Origin: Gnetum montanum
Lineage: Eukaryota; Streptophyta; Gnetopsida; Gnetales; Gnetaceae
Direction of reading: 5' to 3'
NCBI GenBank assembly: GCA_015680685.1
Contig: MNCI01038293.1
Coordinates: 90,688 to 152,687 of the forward strand
DNA length: 62,000 bases
The notes beneath the pieces are model-generated. The model saw only the letters and a list, made by a program, of their open reading frames with translations. It had not been told where the DNA came from and ran no database searches. This document shows positions 11,787-23,655 of this stretch, in pieces (positions within the stretch are counted from its first letter, which is position 1; every line of letters starts with the position of its first letter). The position numbers and the translations under genes were made by a program.

Positions 11787-13555
11787 ATGTCTTCTTCTCA
11801 TAAGCATGATGATGTAAACTACCAGTCCTTCAAGAATGTAAGGTGGTATATACTTGTCTAGATTAGTATGTGCCTAACTTCACCTTCATCTTGCATTGGG
11901 ATGAACAACTTCAATGGCATGATATGGAAGGCATCCTGATCGATCTGTGTTGGTGATGCTTCTTCAAACTATTAAGAAGTTATATATCTAAGATCTTCAA
12001 GAAGAGTATGTTGTGCATGATTACGACTACTAGGACTATTGTCCTACTAAAACACAATGTAGGAGAGATTGATACCAAGAGAATCACCATTAGTTTGTGA
12101 ATGGAAAATGGTTCACCAATCACTTGTTCTTTCTTAACCAAGATGATAATAAGGATCCTCTCTCTATGAAATCTTAACATGAAAATTCTCCACTTCTTTT
12201 TATTGGTGGTGGGGGTGCAAACCTAAATTTGCATTCCACTATCAAAAATCGAGGTTTAGGTAAAGATGGTAGTTAAGATAAAGGCTTGGAAAAGCATAAA
12301 TATGATAAGAAAATTGATGAATGTGGTTGTGACAACTGAAGGGGAGTTGGTAAATACCATGGTGGTGGAAATCCTCCTCCCTCTTCACCCACTTTATTTG
12401 CATCTTCTTCTTCCTTTTTTGATTCTAACAGATGCCATAGAAAGAACAACTGTGATATAGGTAAATAGTAGGACAATAATGGTAATCACTAGGCCCATAA
12501 TGATCGAAGGACTAACAAAGGACATTATCAACAAAAATGAAATAATGATGATGATGAGCCATTATTGGCAGCTTGAAGTATGCTAAATATTGCAAAGGCT
12601 ATAAAAATTCCAACTAGGCATGTGAAAGATAGTTGGATTAGATGACTTGATATGAACAATATTTCTAGATTTGTGGATGGATATAATTCTAATCCACAGA
12701 CACATCTTCAAGGTTTTCATGATGCTTGTGCCATGCAAAATATTGAAAATGATTGGTAGAAACTCAAGCTATTTTCTAGGACACTCATCAAAGAAGCCAA
12801 AAGTTGGTAATGATTCTTGTAGCCAGAATCCATCTATAGATGGAGTACAATGCTTGAGTTATTTAATCTTAAGTATCAGACATACTCCAAAGTGTTTAAT
12901 TTGAGAAGATAGATCCAAGGATGAAAGCAAAGAAACCATGAACCCTTAGACACTCTCATGAGAAGATATTATTCTCTCATACATGGATGCCCTAGCCATG
13001 GTTATTCTCAATGAAAATAACTTTGTCATATCATAGATGGACTTAGATAAAAAACAAGAAGAACTCTTGGGGTCTGTTAGAACTTAGAGACCATTAGATT
13101 CAAAGGCTAATTGAGTAGGTAGCAAAAGAAAAAGGAGAGCTGAAAAAACATGAAAGTGTAGAGGAATACAATAGGGCTCCCTCCATCAAGAAGAGGGAAG
13201 TCTGATTTTGTGATAGTGAGGAGGAATCACCACTCGATGAGGTGATAAATAAAAATACTTTGCCAATCCAAAAGTCTATGTTTGAAATTTCAACTAAGGT
13301 GGATAAAATGTAGAATTTATTTGATGAAAAATTCTAAATTGCTCTAAAAATTGCTAAAGAATCAAGAGAGTAGAGTAGTAAGTACAATTGCAGGAGGTAA
13401 AAAGAAGCTAAATGTGCCTACTAAAGGATTAAGGGAAAAATTTCTATAGTAGATGAAGTTGCAAAAACTAAATTAGATGATGATGGTGGATGTGGCATCT
13501 GCCAATATGAACATCCTACAGAATGTTGCTCCATTGTGTCATACTGATAGGAATT
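11787..13555 (+). pseudogene. gag of element A
   Basis: It starts ATGTCTTCTTCTCAT like the gag of elements B and 3. An N-terminal block (about 11860-11930) matches the conserved 'DEYVPDFTF..H.DEQL' segment. The retrotransposon gag core (about 12650-13080) includes FHDACAMQNIEN, MLELFN and HIIDGLR-like blocks. A zinc knuckle, GCGICQYEHPTECC (about 13490-13531), has CX2CX3HX3C spacing. Between them lies a low-complexity G/H/D/S-rich linker (about 12250-12560). Gag is the structural particle protein and its knuckle binds the RNA genome. Numerous TAG and TAA stops lie where relatives have Q or W. Confidence 0.75.
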
Positions 13556-13560
13556 TGGGA

Positions 13561-13670
13561 TGTATGCTCTAAATCCACAACTAGCAAGAAGATAAGCACC
13601 CAGAAGGTTGCCTTATGTATGCTCTAAATCCACAACTAGCAAGAAGATAAGCACCCAGAAGGTTGCCTTA
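13561..13670 (+). repeat. Perfect 55-bp tandem duplication inside element A
   Basis: The segments 13561-13615 and 13616-13670 are identical base for base. It lies just after the gag zinc knuckle. Elements 2 and 3 have a single copy at the same place, so this is private to A and young compared with A's other decay, or an assembly artefact. Confidence 0.9.
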
Positions 13671-14339
13671 TCCTCAAGGTAATCCCAGGCAGTTCCATCA
13701 GCAACAATAATATTATCCAAGTGGAACTCCATTGCAACCATATGAACAATATCAATAGTGGCACCAACCATAGTTGTGGGGCATGCCACCACCAAGGTAG
13801 TAGTACCCTTATAGGCAATCAAATCCATATGGGTATTATGTTCAGCAACCCTGTCTCCACATCACTCTTCTAGCCATGTTTCTCCTTTCCACCATCACTA
13901 CCATCATCTTGAATACTATAGAGCTTACTCTCCACATTTTAGGAGGGATGCCACATTTTATATTTACCCTCCTTCTATTTCTACACTTGTTCATCCATCC
14001 TCAATGCAACTACTTCCTAGTCCATCCATATAGGATGAACTTCCAACTTAGCTATAGTAACATAATGTTACCAGGGCCATCAATCTACAACCAGTTCATC
14101 AACCAAGGGTTTTAGAACCTTGTGTTTGCAAAAGATCATTTTTTTGATACAAAAACCTTACTAAACTCTCACAGACTCAGGCAACTGATCACCCTACTCC
14201 TACTTCATCCTCTGCAAATCATTCTATCAAATCCCCTTCAAACCAAATGCTATCCAAAATCCATAATATTATGCTTATCCATGTTGTATATGATTTGATC
14301 TAGGTTGGAAACCTTCCCAGGATATTAGCTAATCCTAGA

Positions 14340-14760
14340 AGCACTCTTATCTATCCACATATTGCTAGAAATGAACCATGTAAAGCTCTTCTTGATTTCG
14401 ATTTCGATGTGAACTTGATCTCTCATGAAATGTACACTACTTGGAACTTATTGCCTCTTAAGAAGAGCAATATTAGACCTGAAATCGCAAACCAGTCCAT
14501 CACTATTCCGTTGGGACTAGTCAAAGTCATTGTAACCACTATTTGTGGGTGGTCTTATCCTATTGATTTCCTAGTAATTAAGGTTGAAAAATGTAATGGG
14601 GATTTTCCAATCATTATGGAAAGGGCATGGTTAAGCACTATTGATACAAGAATGGGCATAAGATATTTTTCCTTGGAGATATCAAAGGAAAATGTAGTCT
14701 GAAAGATTGAGAAGAGACGAGTTCCATGCATTGCATATAGTGATATAGGGTGCAATTGCA
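14340..14760 (+). pseudogene. Retroviral-type aspartic protease of element A
   Basis: It carries the segment ALLDFDFDVNLISHEMY (about 14383-14433), then a block with KKSNIRPEIANQSITIPLG and, further on, MERAWLSTIDTRMGI. It matches the protease of elements 2 and 3, which processes the Gag-Pol polyprotein. The catalytic D-[LST]-G-[AS] motif reads D-F-D-F here, so the flap glycine is gone and the enzyme would be dead. The frame is open from 14409 to 14702. Confidence 0.75.
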
Positions 14761-14816
14761 TGCAAAAGCTCTAGTCCATAAAATGAGCATCTATCTTTGC
14801 ATGCAAGTAGTGTGCA

Positions 14817-15702
14817 NNNNNNNNNNNNNNNNNNNNNNNNNNNNNNNNNNNNNNNNNNNNNNNNNNNNNNNNNNNNNNNNNNNNNNNNNNNNNNNNNNNN
14901 NNNNNNNNNNNNNNNNNNNNNNNNNNNNNNNNNNNNNNNNNNNNNNNNNNNNNNNNNNNNNNNNNNNNNNNNNNNNNNNNNNNNNNNNNNNNNNNNNNNN
15001 NNNNNNNNNNNNNNNNNNNNNNNNNNNNNNNNNNNNNNNNNNNNNNNNNNNNNNNNNNNNNNNNNNNNNNNNNNNNNNNNNNNNNNNNNNNNNNNNNNNN
15101 NNNNNNNNNNNNNNNNNNNNNNNNNNNNNNNNNNNNNNNNNNNNNNNNNNNNNNNNNNNNNNNNNNNNNNNNNNNNNNNNNNNNNNNNNNNNNNNNNNNN
15201 NNNNNNNNNNNNNNNNNNNNNNNNNNNNNNNNNNNNNNNNNNNNNNNNNNNNNNNNNNNNNNNNNNNNNNNNNNNNNNNNNNNNNNNNNNNNNNNNNNNN
15301 NNNNNNNNNNNNNNNNNNNNNNNNNNNNNNNNNNNNNNNNNNNNNNNNNNNNNNNNNNNNNNNNNNNNNNNNNNNNNNNNNNNNNNNNNNNNNNNNNNNN
15401 NNNNNNNNNNNNNNNNNNNNNNNNNNNNNNNNNNNNNNNNNNNNNNNNNNNNNNNNNNNNNNNNNNNNNNNNNNNNNNNNNNNNNNNNNNNNNNNNNNNN
15501 NNNNNNNNNNNNNNNNNNNNNNNNNNNNNNNNNNNNNNNNNNNNNNNNNNNNNNNNNNNNNNNNNNNNNNNNNNNNNNNNNNNNNNNNNNNNNNNNNNNN
15601 NNNNNNNNNNNNNNNNNNNNNNNNNNNNNNNNNNNNNNNNNNNNNNNNNNNNNNNNNNNNNNNNNNNNNNNNNNNNNNNNNNNNNNNNNNNNNNNNNNNN
15701 NN
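14817..15702. other. Assembly gap (886 N)
   Basis: The gap replaces the protease-to-RT linker and most of the reverse transcriptase of element A. In elements 2 and 3 the distance between the same flanking points is about 1.2 kb, so the N length may be an estimate. Open frames crossing it are meaningless. Confidence 0.99.
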
Positions 15703-16300
15703 ATTACTTGTCAACTAGAAATTGTCAAAGATGTTCAATCATTCCTTGGACATACTAGTTATTATCAGTGATTCATAGAAAATTTCTCTAAGAGAGTAAA
15801 GTTGTTGGTTGAGCTAACAAAGAAATATGCTTCTTTCATATAGACCAAGGAATGTGAAAGTGAATTCCAAAGCCTCAAGTAAAAGCTCATAGAGACTCCA
15901 ATTCTACAAGCACCTCACTAGTCTAGACCATTCCATATTATGATGGATGCATCTAACTATGCCTTGGGAGCTATGCTTATGTAGTTGGATGATAAGAGAT
16001 GTCCATATTACATCCACTGCACAAGTTAAAGCATTGTGGATGCACAACTAAATTACACCACCATAAGAAAAAACTAATGATAGTGGCATATGATTTAGAA
16101 ACGTTTAGGCACTATGTGATTCGATATAAAGTCTTTGTGTACATTGATCATAGTTCCATCCATTTCCTAATGAACAAGCCAATAGTAGGCCCCCATGTCA
16201 TCCAATGGCTAGTAATATTATAGAAGTTTAATCTTAAATGATAGATCAAAAGGGGACTAAGAATGTGGTCGCTAATCAGTTGTCTCAGTTACAATGAGAT
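15703..16300 (+). pseudogene. RT C-terminus and RNase H of element A
   Basis: It opens with ITCQLEIVKDVQSFLGHTSYY (thumb region of Ty3/gypsy RT, a hallmark 'SFLG...YYR.FI' block). RNase H follows, with FHIMMDASNYALGAML (first Asp), ELMIVAYDLETFRHYV near 16070 and YIDHSSIHFLMNKP (about 16138-16180). RNase H degrades the RNA strand during reverse transcription. Several stops are visible, for example TAG in place of CAG after AMLM (15979-15984). Confidence 0.8.
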
Positions 16301-16479
16301 AACAAAGAGGAAGAAAGCCCATTATCTGATCTATTTTTTGATGAACTCATCTTTACTAACGCAATAAATGACAAATTTCCCGTAGAACCAAAATGATTTG
16401 ATAGAATCCTCAATTATCTTCTCACTCAAGAGTTGCCACAAGATTTTGACCATTGGAAGAACTAATATTTTCTTCATCA

Positions 16480-17640
16480 GGATAAGTGCTTCATGGAAAT
16501 CACTAGACATCTTTACAAGGTGTGTGCTGATGGCCTAGTTCACTAGTGTGTACTTGATGTAGATCAATTGCACATTCTCCAAGATGCTCATGAAGGTCCT
16601 TGTAAGGGCCACTATGTTGAAAGACACATGGCCATAAAAATCCTAATGGCAAGATATTATTGGCTCACAATCTTCAAGGAAACCCATGAATTTGTTTAAT
16701 CCTATGACTGTTATCAATGAGATGGTGAGATGACCACATGAATGAAGGATTCTCAATAGTGGATTCAACCACTAAAACCATTTAACATATGGATCATATA
16801 TTTCATGTGTCCCATCACATCCATGTTCAATACAAACATGTATATAATCATTGTCATTGAGTACTGTACCAAATGTGTAGAAGCAGCAACCATCATTGAC
16901 TATACATCATCCACTGCTTCTTGATTTGTAAAACAAAATGTCGTGAATAGGTTTGGGGTGCCACATGCACTAATTTCTACTAATGGAACCCACTTTACAA
17001 GTGTCACTTTTTGAAAACTCATGCAATGCTTGAGGGTTGAACATAAATTAACAAAACCCTATCATCCCAAAGCCAACGATCAAGCAGAGATAACTAACAA
17101 GGAGATTACAAAGATTCTAACAAGAATTATTAGCAAATATAGGAGAGACTAGAGCATGAAACTCAATGATGCCCTTTAGGTCTATTACTTAACATGGAAA
17201 CTCTCTATTGGCTACTCTTCCTTCAAGTTGATGTATGAAAAGATTCCAACATTCCTAATTCAATCTAAGCTTCGTACACTCAATAGCCTATGATCTAGAT
17301 CTTGACCAAAGTTTAGCACAAAAAGAAAGATTGATCAACCTTAACATGCTAGAAAAAATTGATTGGTAGCCTTGCCTTTGAATGAAGTGCACAAAGCATT
17401 CAAAAAGCAATGTCATGATCTTAAGATATAGAAAATAAAATTTCATCCAAGATATAAGGTTCTCTATTCGAATCCCACACATGTACCTCAAAAAACCAAA
17501 TTCCAAACATTATCAAAGGGGCCTTATATAATTGATGAAACTTTTCCTTATGGGACCATGATCATATACAAACCTAAGAGCCTAAATAAAAAGTAGTTGA
17601 TCAACATCCAACAGATAAAGCCTTTCCATGAGCCAAAATA
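16480..17640 (+). pseudogene. Integrase of element A
   Basis: There is an N-terminal zinc-binding region with LHILQDAHEGPCKGHYV (about 16569-16620), then a core with GVPHALISTNGTHFTS (about 16952-17000; the second catalytic Asp of SDNG is changed to T) and a KPYHPKANDQAE block (about 17060-17095) holding the catalytic Glu. The C-terminal GPY/F module reads GPYIIDETFPYG (about 17520-17556). This layout without a following chromodomain fits the Tat/Athila side of Ty3/gypsy. Integrase would insert the cDNA; this copy has many stops. Confidence 0.8.
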
Positions 17641-18209
17641 AGCTAGTACAACAAATACCTCAATGGATGGGCAACCATGCTCAATTTTTTGGATCTCCTC
17701 CTTTCAACTCAGTTGTGGGAGAGATGGCCATTCATGTTAATCATATACATGACTTCTCAATTTTTGTACTTTTTTTTAAAAAAAATTATCTTTGTAATTT
17801 ATTTATTTTATACCTTTTTTATTTTAAATATTTTTCCTATTTTACACCATTTGTTTACACCATTGTTAGTACATTTAAACCTTTCTTAAATATTTTACAC
17901 TTTTTTATATATTATACTTTATTTTTAGTATGATTTTCTAATTTTTGCTAATAAACGTGCTTTCTACTAATAGGACATAGTGGTGCTATAGCTGTTACTC
18001 ATGGTGGTTTGTGCTTAAATGTTTGTTTCTTAATGTCTAGTTTCTATTTCTTAATGTCTTTGCCATGGAATAGGTAGTGAGGCCATGACATCCACCCATC
18101 CACAAACTCTATGGTTTTTCTTGTTTTGGAAATTTGAGGTCCCTTTCATTGAATAAACTTTTAATAAATTTGTGACCTTGGTAGTTTTCAAAATTGGGAA
18201 GGATTCAAC
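17641..18209 (+). other. Start of the post-integrase region of element A
   Basis: This is a T-rich, non-coding-looking stretch. Positions 18063-18209 match 49433-49580 of element 3 and, more loosely, element 2. The similarity stops abruptly after GGAAGGATTCAA. The open frames over the T-rich part are hydrophobic only because of base composition. Confidence 0.65.
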
Positions 18210-20109
18210 ATCCCTTAGGATGTTCATATTGGTAGATGTCACATCCACCATCATTATCTAATTCGGACTCCACAACCTCCTCTACTACAGCAATCTTCCC
18301 CTTACCCCTTTGATGGGCATGTTCAACTTCCTTCCTTCTCCTACGATCACAATTATTGCTTTGCTCTTTGGATGCACTGTTATTTTCAAAGTAGTTTGAA
18401 AATTTTCATCCAAAGAGTCCCACATTTTATTTGACTTAGCCAAAATTTCAAAGATAGATTTCTGAATTAGCAAGGTCTTTCATTGCACCACCTCATCAAG
18501 TGATGCCTCCTCCTAATTATCATAAAATCAAAATTCTCTTTTTCTGATGAAAGAATCTCAATTGTACTCCTCTACACTTTCTTTCTTTCTTTGTTCTCCT
18601 TGAGTTTTATCAACTTGATTAATAAGCCTTTGGATCTAATGTTCTCTTAATTTTGATAATCTCCCTTGGGCATAGACCCCAAGAGTTCTCCTCATTTTTG
18701 ATTGGAGCCCATCTATGATATAGCAAAGCTACTCCCTTTGAGAATAATCATGGCTAGGACATTTGTGCAAATAGGAATAGTACTTGTCCATAGTTGTGTC
18801 CAAGGGTTCATGTGTTTCTTGTCACCAAATTTGAATCTACTTTCTCAAATTGGACACTCAGGAATATGTCTAATACTTGTCATTAAATAGATCAAGCATC
18901 GTACTCCATCTACAAATTGATTCCAGCTCCAAGAACTAGTACCAACCTTTAAATTATTTTATGAGTGTCCATGGGAATAACTTTAATTTTTTCCATTCAT
19001 TTTCTATGTTCTATAAGGCATAGGCATCATGAAAGGCTTGTAGATGGTTTTGCAGATCTGAGTTGTATCCCCCTTCAAACGTGGGGATATTGTTCATATC
19101 CAACTACTTGATTTGACTATCTTTCACATGCCTTATTGGAATTCTTACTACCTTTATGATATTTAGCATATTTCAAGTTGCAAGAAAAGGCTCAATATCA
19201 TCATGGCCTCTATGGTGGCCATGATACCTATGATTTCCTCTACTGTCCCTTCTCTTGTGGTGGCAAACCTTCCTTGATTACCCACACCCCTAATCTCAAT
19301 TAGTCTAGTGGGCCCTACAGTCACCCTTGTCCCACTGGTCACCTCCATCATAATCATGTCCTCTACGACTTTGGTTGAAGCTAGAGGAGGAAAAAGAGGA
19401 TGATGAAGGTGAAGAGAAAGAAGAGGATGACTAAGGTGAAGAGGAAAGAGGACTAACACCATGGTGCCTACCACCCCCCACTTAGATGGTCATAGCCACA
19501 ATCATCATCATGATGCATATCCCAGTCCTTGCCATGAATCCCATCTTTGGATCCCCCATGATCATGAGATCCATTTTTGCATGAACTAGGATTATTTACA
19601 GTGGACTATAAGTTCTGGTTCAAGCCCCCTTCATCGAAACCAAGGAGAGGAGAGTCAATGAAATAAGAATCCCTAGAGAAAGAATCCTCATAGTCTTTTT
19701 GGCCCAACAAGAATAAGGATTTATTGAACCATTTTCCCTTCACAGCTTCATAATGCTTCTCTTGTTGCTGATTGATTTTACATTGTGCCTTAGCGGGATG
19801 GTAATCCCTAGAGTCATGATCCTACACAACGTACTCAGCATGAAGCCCCTAGATGCCCAACCTCATAAGAGTTTGTTGGAGCATCACAAGAATTAATTGA
19901 TCAAATAGTAACACAATGTTATCCTTCATGTCCATCCATGGCATTTGGTCATCTTGATATAGGACAAAGATGAAGTCAAACACATATTCATTAGGATGAA
20001 TATATATCACTTAACATTGTTGGGGTGCTGGCGGATTTGATCTTTCATTCCTTTGATTGGATGTGTGCTTGAATTTTGGCTAAGAATCATCCCTATGAGA
20101 AGAAGACAT
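18210..20109 (-). pseudogene. gag of element B, broken at the zinc knuckle
   Basis: It starts with ATG at 20109 (M-S-S-S-H). The N-terminal block is IHPNEYVFDFIFVLYQDDQ (about 19930-20010). A middle linker is extremely serine, glycine and aspartate rich (about 19160-19560). The core contains NIPTFEGGYNSD (about 19060-19095), FHDAYAL, RWSTMLDLFNDKY and GVYAQGRLSKL (about 18640-18680), and the block MWDSLDENFQTTLK lies at 18385-18425. The last recognisable residues are YQYEHPKG, the middle of the CCHC-like knuckle, where the first Cys of the pair is already Asp-Ile-Tyr. Stops are scattered, but the frame can be followed almost throughout. Confidence 0.75.
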
Positions 20110-20242
20110 CTTGAATTAGAAGAAGATTAACAATGTGCTTTTTACAATTATTGTTAGTTAGAATGATTTTGACTTTAACGTTTGATCCAACGATGTTGAA
20201 TAATTTTCACTAAGTCCTAGATAGCACACATAACTAACTAAA

Positions 20243-20262
20243 GTTCCTAGCAATGGCACCAA
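20243..20262 (-). promoter_or_regulatory. Primer binding site of element B, tRNA-Asp type
   Basis: Read on the minus strand directly after the LTR: T, then TGGTGCCATTGCTAGGAA. This is derivable from TGGCGCCGTTGCCGGGGA, the complement of the tRNA-Asp 3' end, by transitions, three of them at CpG sites. Confidence 0.65.
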
Positions 20263-21111
20263 TGATGAGCAACGAGTATACCCTACACCCAACCATACAA
20301 ATCACTAGCATTCACTCAACGATCTGGTTGAATTCTGTAGACTTTAGTTCTCTAAGTACATTGGATTCAAGGAGGTGAAACTAATCGTTGCAACTGTTGT
20401 CTTCCCAGTTCCACTTGTGAAGTTCAAGGCTATGGTTAAGTGTAGTTGAGATATATGATTTTTATCATTTTCTTTTTTATGAATTAAGTCACCTAAGAAC
20501 TAAGAATAAAGTATTTAATTACTAAATTAACCTAACAACTAACTAATACTTAACTAACCTTAACATAAGCATTCATTCCCACTTATCATACACATACATA
20601 TAGTGCTATTGGATTGCGTTTGTTACTGGGATTACCAAGCATTAGATGTATGCTTGAAGTGGTTGTACTTATGTTTACTATTTAATCTATATTAATTGAT
20701 TAATTACTTAATTACTTAAAAACATTAAAGTAAATTACATGAATATTAAATGCATAAGTAAATAATTAATCTAGTCTAAGTGCTGTAAGGTTTATCAGAA
20801 AAGCTCATCTTTACTTGCTTAAGTACAATAGTGCTTAAATAAAGATTTGTACACTTTTTGACTCCTACTACAGGCACTCAGAAAATATGTTAACTTTCAA
20901 GTGGAAAACTACTAGAGCTTCGTTACAATTATGAGACTTATGCCATAAATGCTGCACGTAGGCACACATATATTGGTGAAATAGGATGCCCCATCAACAG
21001 GCACACATCAACGAGTCAAACCTTGTTTCGACAGGATCACATCGATGAGATCCCATTCGAGGTCATGTCGATGACATCCCATCAACACAACCAAACCATG
21101 ATGACTCATCA
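20263..21111 (-). repeat. 5' LTR of element B
   Basis: On the plus strand it begins TGATGAGCAACGAG and ends GACTCATCA, matching in reverse the LTR ends of D, 3 and N. U3 (right end) contains GATGGGATGTCATCGAC-like copies of the family's GATGAGGCC/CATCGATG motif. The 5 bases at its outer edge are ATGTC (21112-21116). Confidence 0.8.
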
Positions 21112-21566
21112 ATGTCGTAGAGGAATAGGAAGATGGTGAACTAGGAGAATTACCATGGCTCCTATATTTCCCCCTTTAGTCCCTTGATATGTCTCTTCTA
21201 AGTTTGGAGGAAGTCTTAAGCCTTGAGGCCCTTCTCATTCTAGGACTTACTCCATCTCCTCTAAGATTGTTTGCATTAGTTGAATGCAGTCTTTAAGTGT
21301 AGTAAGGATCTAAATGAGGATAGATCCTTACTTATGGTTGTGGTTGTTTACTCCAATTGTCTTCAGTATAGATCCTATTATTTCTTCTATGAGTGTTTTC
21401 TTCATGTGATTCATTCTTGGTCCTATGTGAAGAAGACGTGATTTTACATGATAACATGTGTGACATAAAATATTAATAGTTTCTAAGAGATAAATTGTTA
21501 ATACCTTTACAATGATTTTGTACAACATAACTAATCTAGATAACTAGCACCATCCCTAGCAATGAC
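21112..21566 (-). other. Leader of element C
   Basis: The 60 bases next to the LTR (about 21505-21566, including ACTAATCTAGATAACTAGCA and a CCCTAGCAATGACACCAAT primer site) closely match the leader of element N (58747-58807). Beyond that it is unassigned. Element B's LTR abuts it at 21111, so B probably inserted into C's leader before the rest of C was lost. Confidence 0.6.
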
Positions 21567-22495
21567 ACCAATAGTATCCCTATGCCCAACCATACGAATC
21601 ACAAGCATTCATGGGACTAGTTGTGGCATCTAGATTATTAAGCATTGATTATAGGACGTTGTCTTCCCACTTGGACTAGTGGTAGCTTTGTCATGTATGA
21701 TTTAGTGCAAAGTAAGGCATATGATAATTAATGTTGTTTGGCCTTTAATACTCCTAGTTGCGAACATGATGAAAGTTGAGAATAGAAACCTAAATCTAAG
21801 TAATGATGGTAGTGTAAATCTACTCTAGCTTAGAGTGATGAGCATCTGATCCTAGCTTACCATACACACCTTAGGCTAATGTAACCATTACTAGGTTACC
21901 AAGTGTTATGCTATTGGGCAAACTAAGCTATAACACTACTGGGATTACTAAACGATTACACTTAAACACTCAAAACCAATCATACTCATTCCACTTTACT
22001 AATGAACAAGAAAGCAAAGTACTTGGAAATGTAAATGATTAAACTAAGAAAATAGTAAAAACTATGCTAAGTAAAATAGTAAAACTAAGTGGGTGTTGCA
22101 TTGATGAAAAGCAATATTGATCTTTATTTTCAAACATGAACTATGCCTAAGTACACTTCATTGGAATAAAGATTTTGTACAATTGCTCACTTTATTGCTA
22201 ACATTATGAAATGAAACTACAAAAATCTACCTAAGGATGGAATGAAACTTATGCAGATTTGTGTGTCCAAGTGTTGTATTTATAAGTTGCACACATCCCA
22301 CGACATTGGGCCTACAATGACGTAGCATGTGCTATGATATTGAATATATCACATCGTAGATACAAATATCATAGTTACAATATCATTTGTGGACAAAAAA
22401 TTGATTTTATCAAATAGATGCAACATTGCATCTACGACATTGTAGGCATCTACAACATAGCATCTACCATATCTCAACCAACTAATGATTCATCA
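21567..22495 (-). repeat. LTR of element C (family of element N)
   Basis: It matches the N LTRs (53162-54033) from CCCAACCATACGAATC through GTCTTCCCAC, AGCTTTGTCATGTATG and the tandem TACTGGGATTACCAA blocks. About 15 bases are missing at the primer-site end. The other end is GATTCATCA (22495). Its U3 has palindrome-like words around ATATC and CATCTAC in place of the GATATCGTG words of N. An old, single LTR. Confidence 0.7.
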
Positions 22496-23039
22496 AATTC
22501 TTTCAATTTGTATCTTTAAAACTTGACAATCAAATATACTAAAAAACATTTCAATGGACAAACTATGATTCATGCTTTATTTTCAAATTCTATGAAAAAT
22601 CAACAAATATAATTGAACATCTATAATTTTAAAAGTTTATCAAATAATTAAGAATAGAAAAAGATTTAGAAACATATTTTGCCCTTAAATTTCAAGGCTA
22701 GTAAAAATAAAATAAATTTACTAAAAAGAAATGTAGCAAAAGATTTTAGTAATTTTGGTTATTTTGAATTTTGTGGATGTTTCCTTATTTGAAAAGGTTA
22801 TTCTACTTTATTTTTTACACAAATTGCCAAACTTTAATATTAAATCCACTGAAGTCTAAAGGTTTTATAACACATGTTTTAATATTATATTTTAAAAATA
22901 TTTAAATATATAGTATTTAAACCTTTGAATAATAGTTGATTTTTAAAAATCATTCTTGAATTATTCCTCAATCACTAAAACATACCCAATTATTTATTTG
23001 TATTATATTTGAGGAGGATCTTTAACAAAAATAACTATC
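22496..23039. other. AT-rich stretch, nothing recognised
   Basis: No ORF of note, no repeat structure. It separates element C from the possible LINE scrap. Confidence 0.5.
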
Positions 23040-23290
23040 TATTGATTGAAATAGGGATTAATCTTTAAAGAGAAGAATCAGATCTATAGATTTTGTATAC
23101 ATGAAATAGTGGCCGATGATGAGCATATCTTTTTGAATTGTCCTTTCTTTAATACTCTTAGACTTAAATATAGTATTCACATTCATGTGAGGTGGAGGTG
23201 TCAATTTTGGGTCATTTTCTTGATGAAGTATTCAAGATCCATCATGATTATATCAAAGCCTTGTAATAAATTTTTTTTTGCCCTGTAAAC
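23040..23290 (+). pseudogene. Possible LINE C-terminal zinc-finger-like fragment
   Basis: One frame reads IYRFCIHEIVADDEHIFLNC directly followed by PFFNTLRLKY (23083-23172). The spacing C...(A/E)DDEH.FLNCP(F/Y)....LR resembles the 'C...EDE.HFL..CP.Y..LR' module after the reverse transcriptase of many LINEs. No RT is left next to it. It could be a 5'-truncated LINE or chance; a profile search would tell. Confidence 0.35.
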
Positions 23291-23655
23291 CCTATGTGGC
23301 CTTACAAGGATGTAATGAAGCATTTCCATTTCCATTAGAACATAAAAGAATCCAAATTAAAAACTACGCTACTCATAAAAAGGGATTAATACATTTTTTT
23401 TATGTAACATAAAGCATTAGTGCCCATTGATACCTATGAAATGTGATTAAGCAAATTATGCTGTTTGGAAATCAAACTAAGTATTCTTTGGAAAACAGCC
23501 AAGTAGGAGAATACAAATCATACACCGGAACAAACTGTGATAGCACACATGCATTCAAACATAAACTCGTATTTTTGAAATCACAATGGCAGGATTTTAA
23601 AAAACAAAAAAGTGAAGTATGACACACGAGCCTTTACGCTGAAACACTTGGTCGG

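Larger units (their letters stand above)
10710..18209 (+). mobile_element. Element A: Ty3/gypsy (Tat/Athila-like) retrotransposon, 3' end lost
   Basis: The order is 5' LTR (10710-11633), leader, gag (11787-13555), protease (14340-14760), an 886-base assembly gap (14817-15702) covering most of the reverse transcriptase, RNase H, integrase to about 17640, then the start of the post-integrase region. Sequence stops matching its relatives at about 18209, where the minus-strand gag of element B begins, so ORF2, the polypurine tract and the 3' LTR are missing. The 5 bases before the LTR are ACCAC. All coding parts contain many stops. Confidence 0.85.
18210..21111 (-). mobile_element. Element B: 5' LTR plus gag of a Ty3/gypsy element, truncated
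   Basis: On the minus strand the order is LTR (21111 down to 20263), primer site, gag from 20109, ending inside the zinc knuckle at about 18210, where it abuts element A in the opposite direction. No pol is left. Gag and LTR belong to the same family group as A, D and 3. Confidence 0.8.

Noticed and set aside
14750-15771. Long open frames of over 300 codons on both strands
   Set aside because: They consist almost wholly of N from the assembly gap.
17628-17933. Hydrophobic 101-codon frame after the integrase of element A, a possible env-like membrane protein
   Set aside because: Hydrophobicity comes from a T-rich tract; the frame is not kept in elements 2 or 3.
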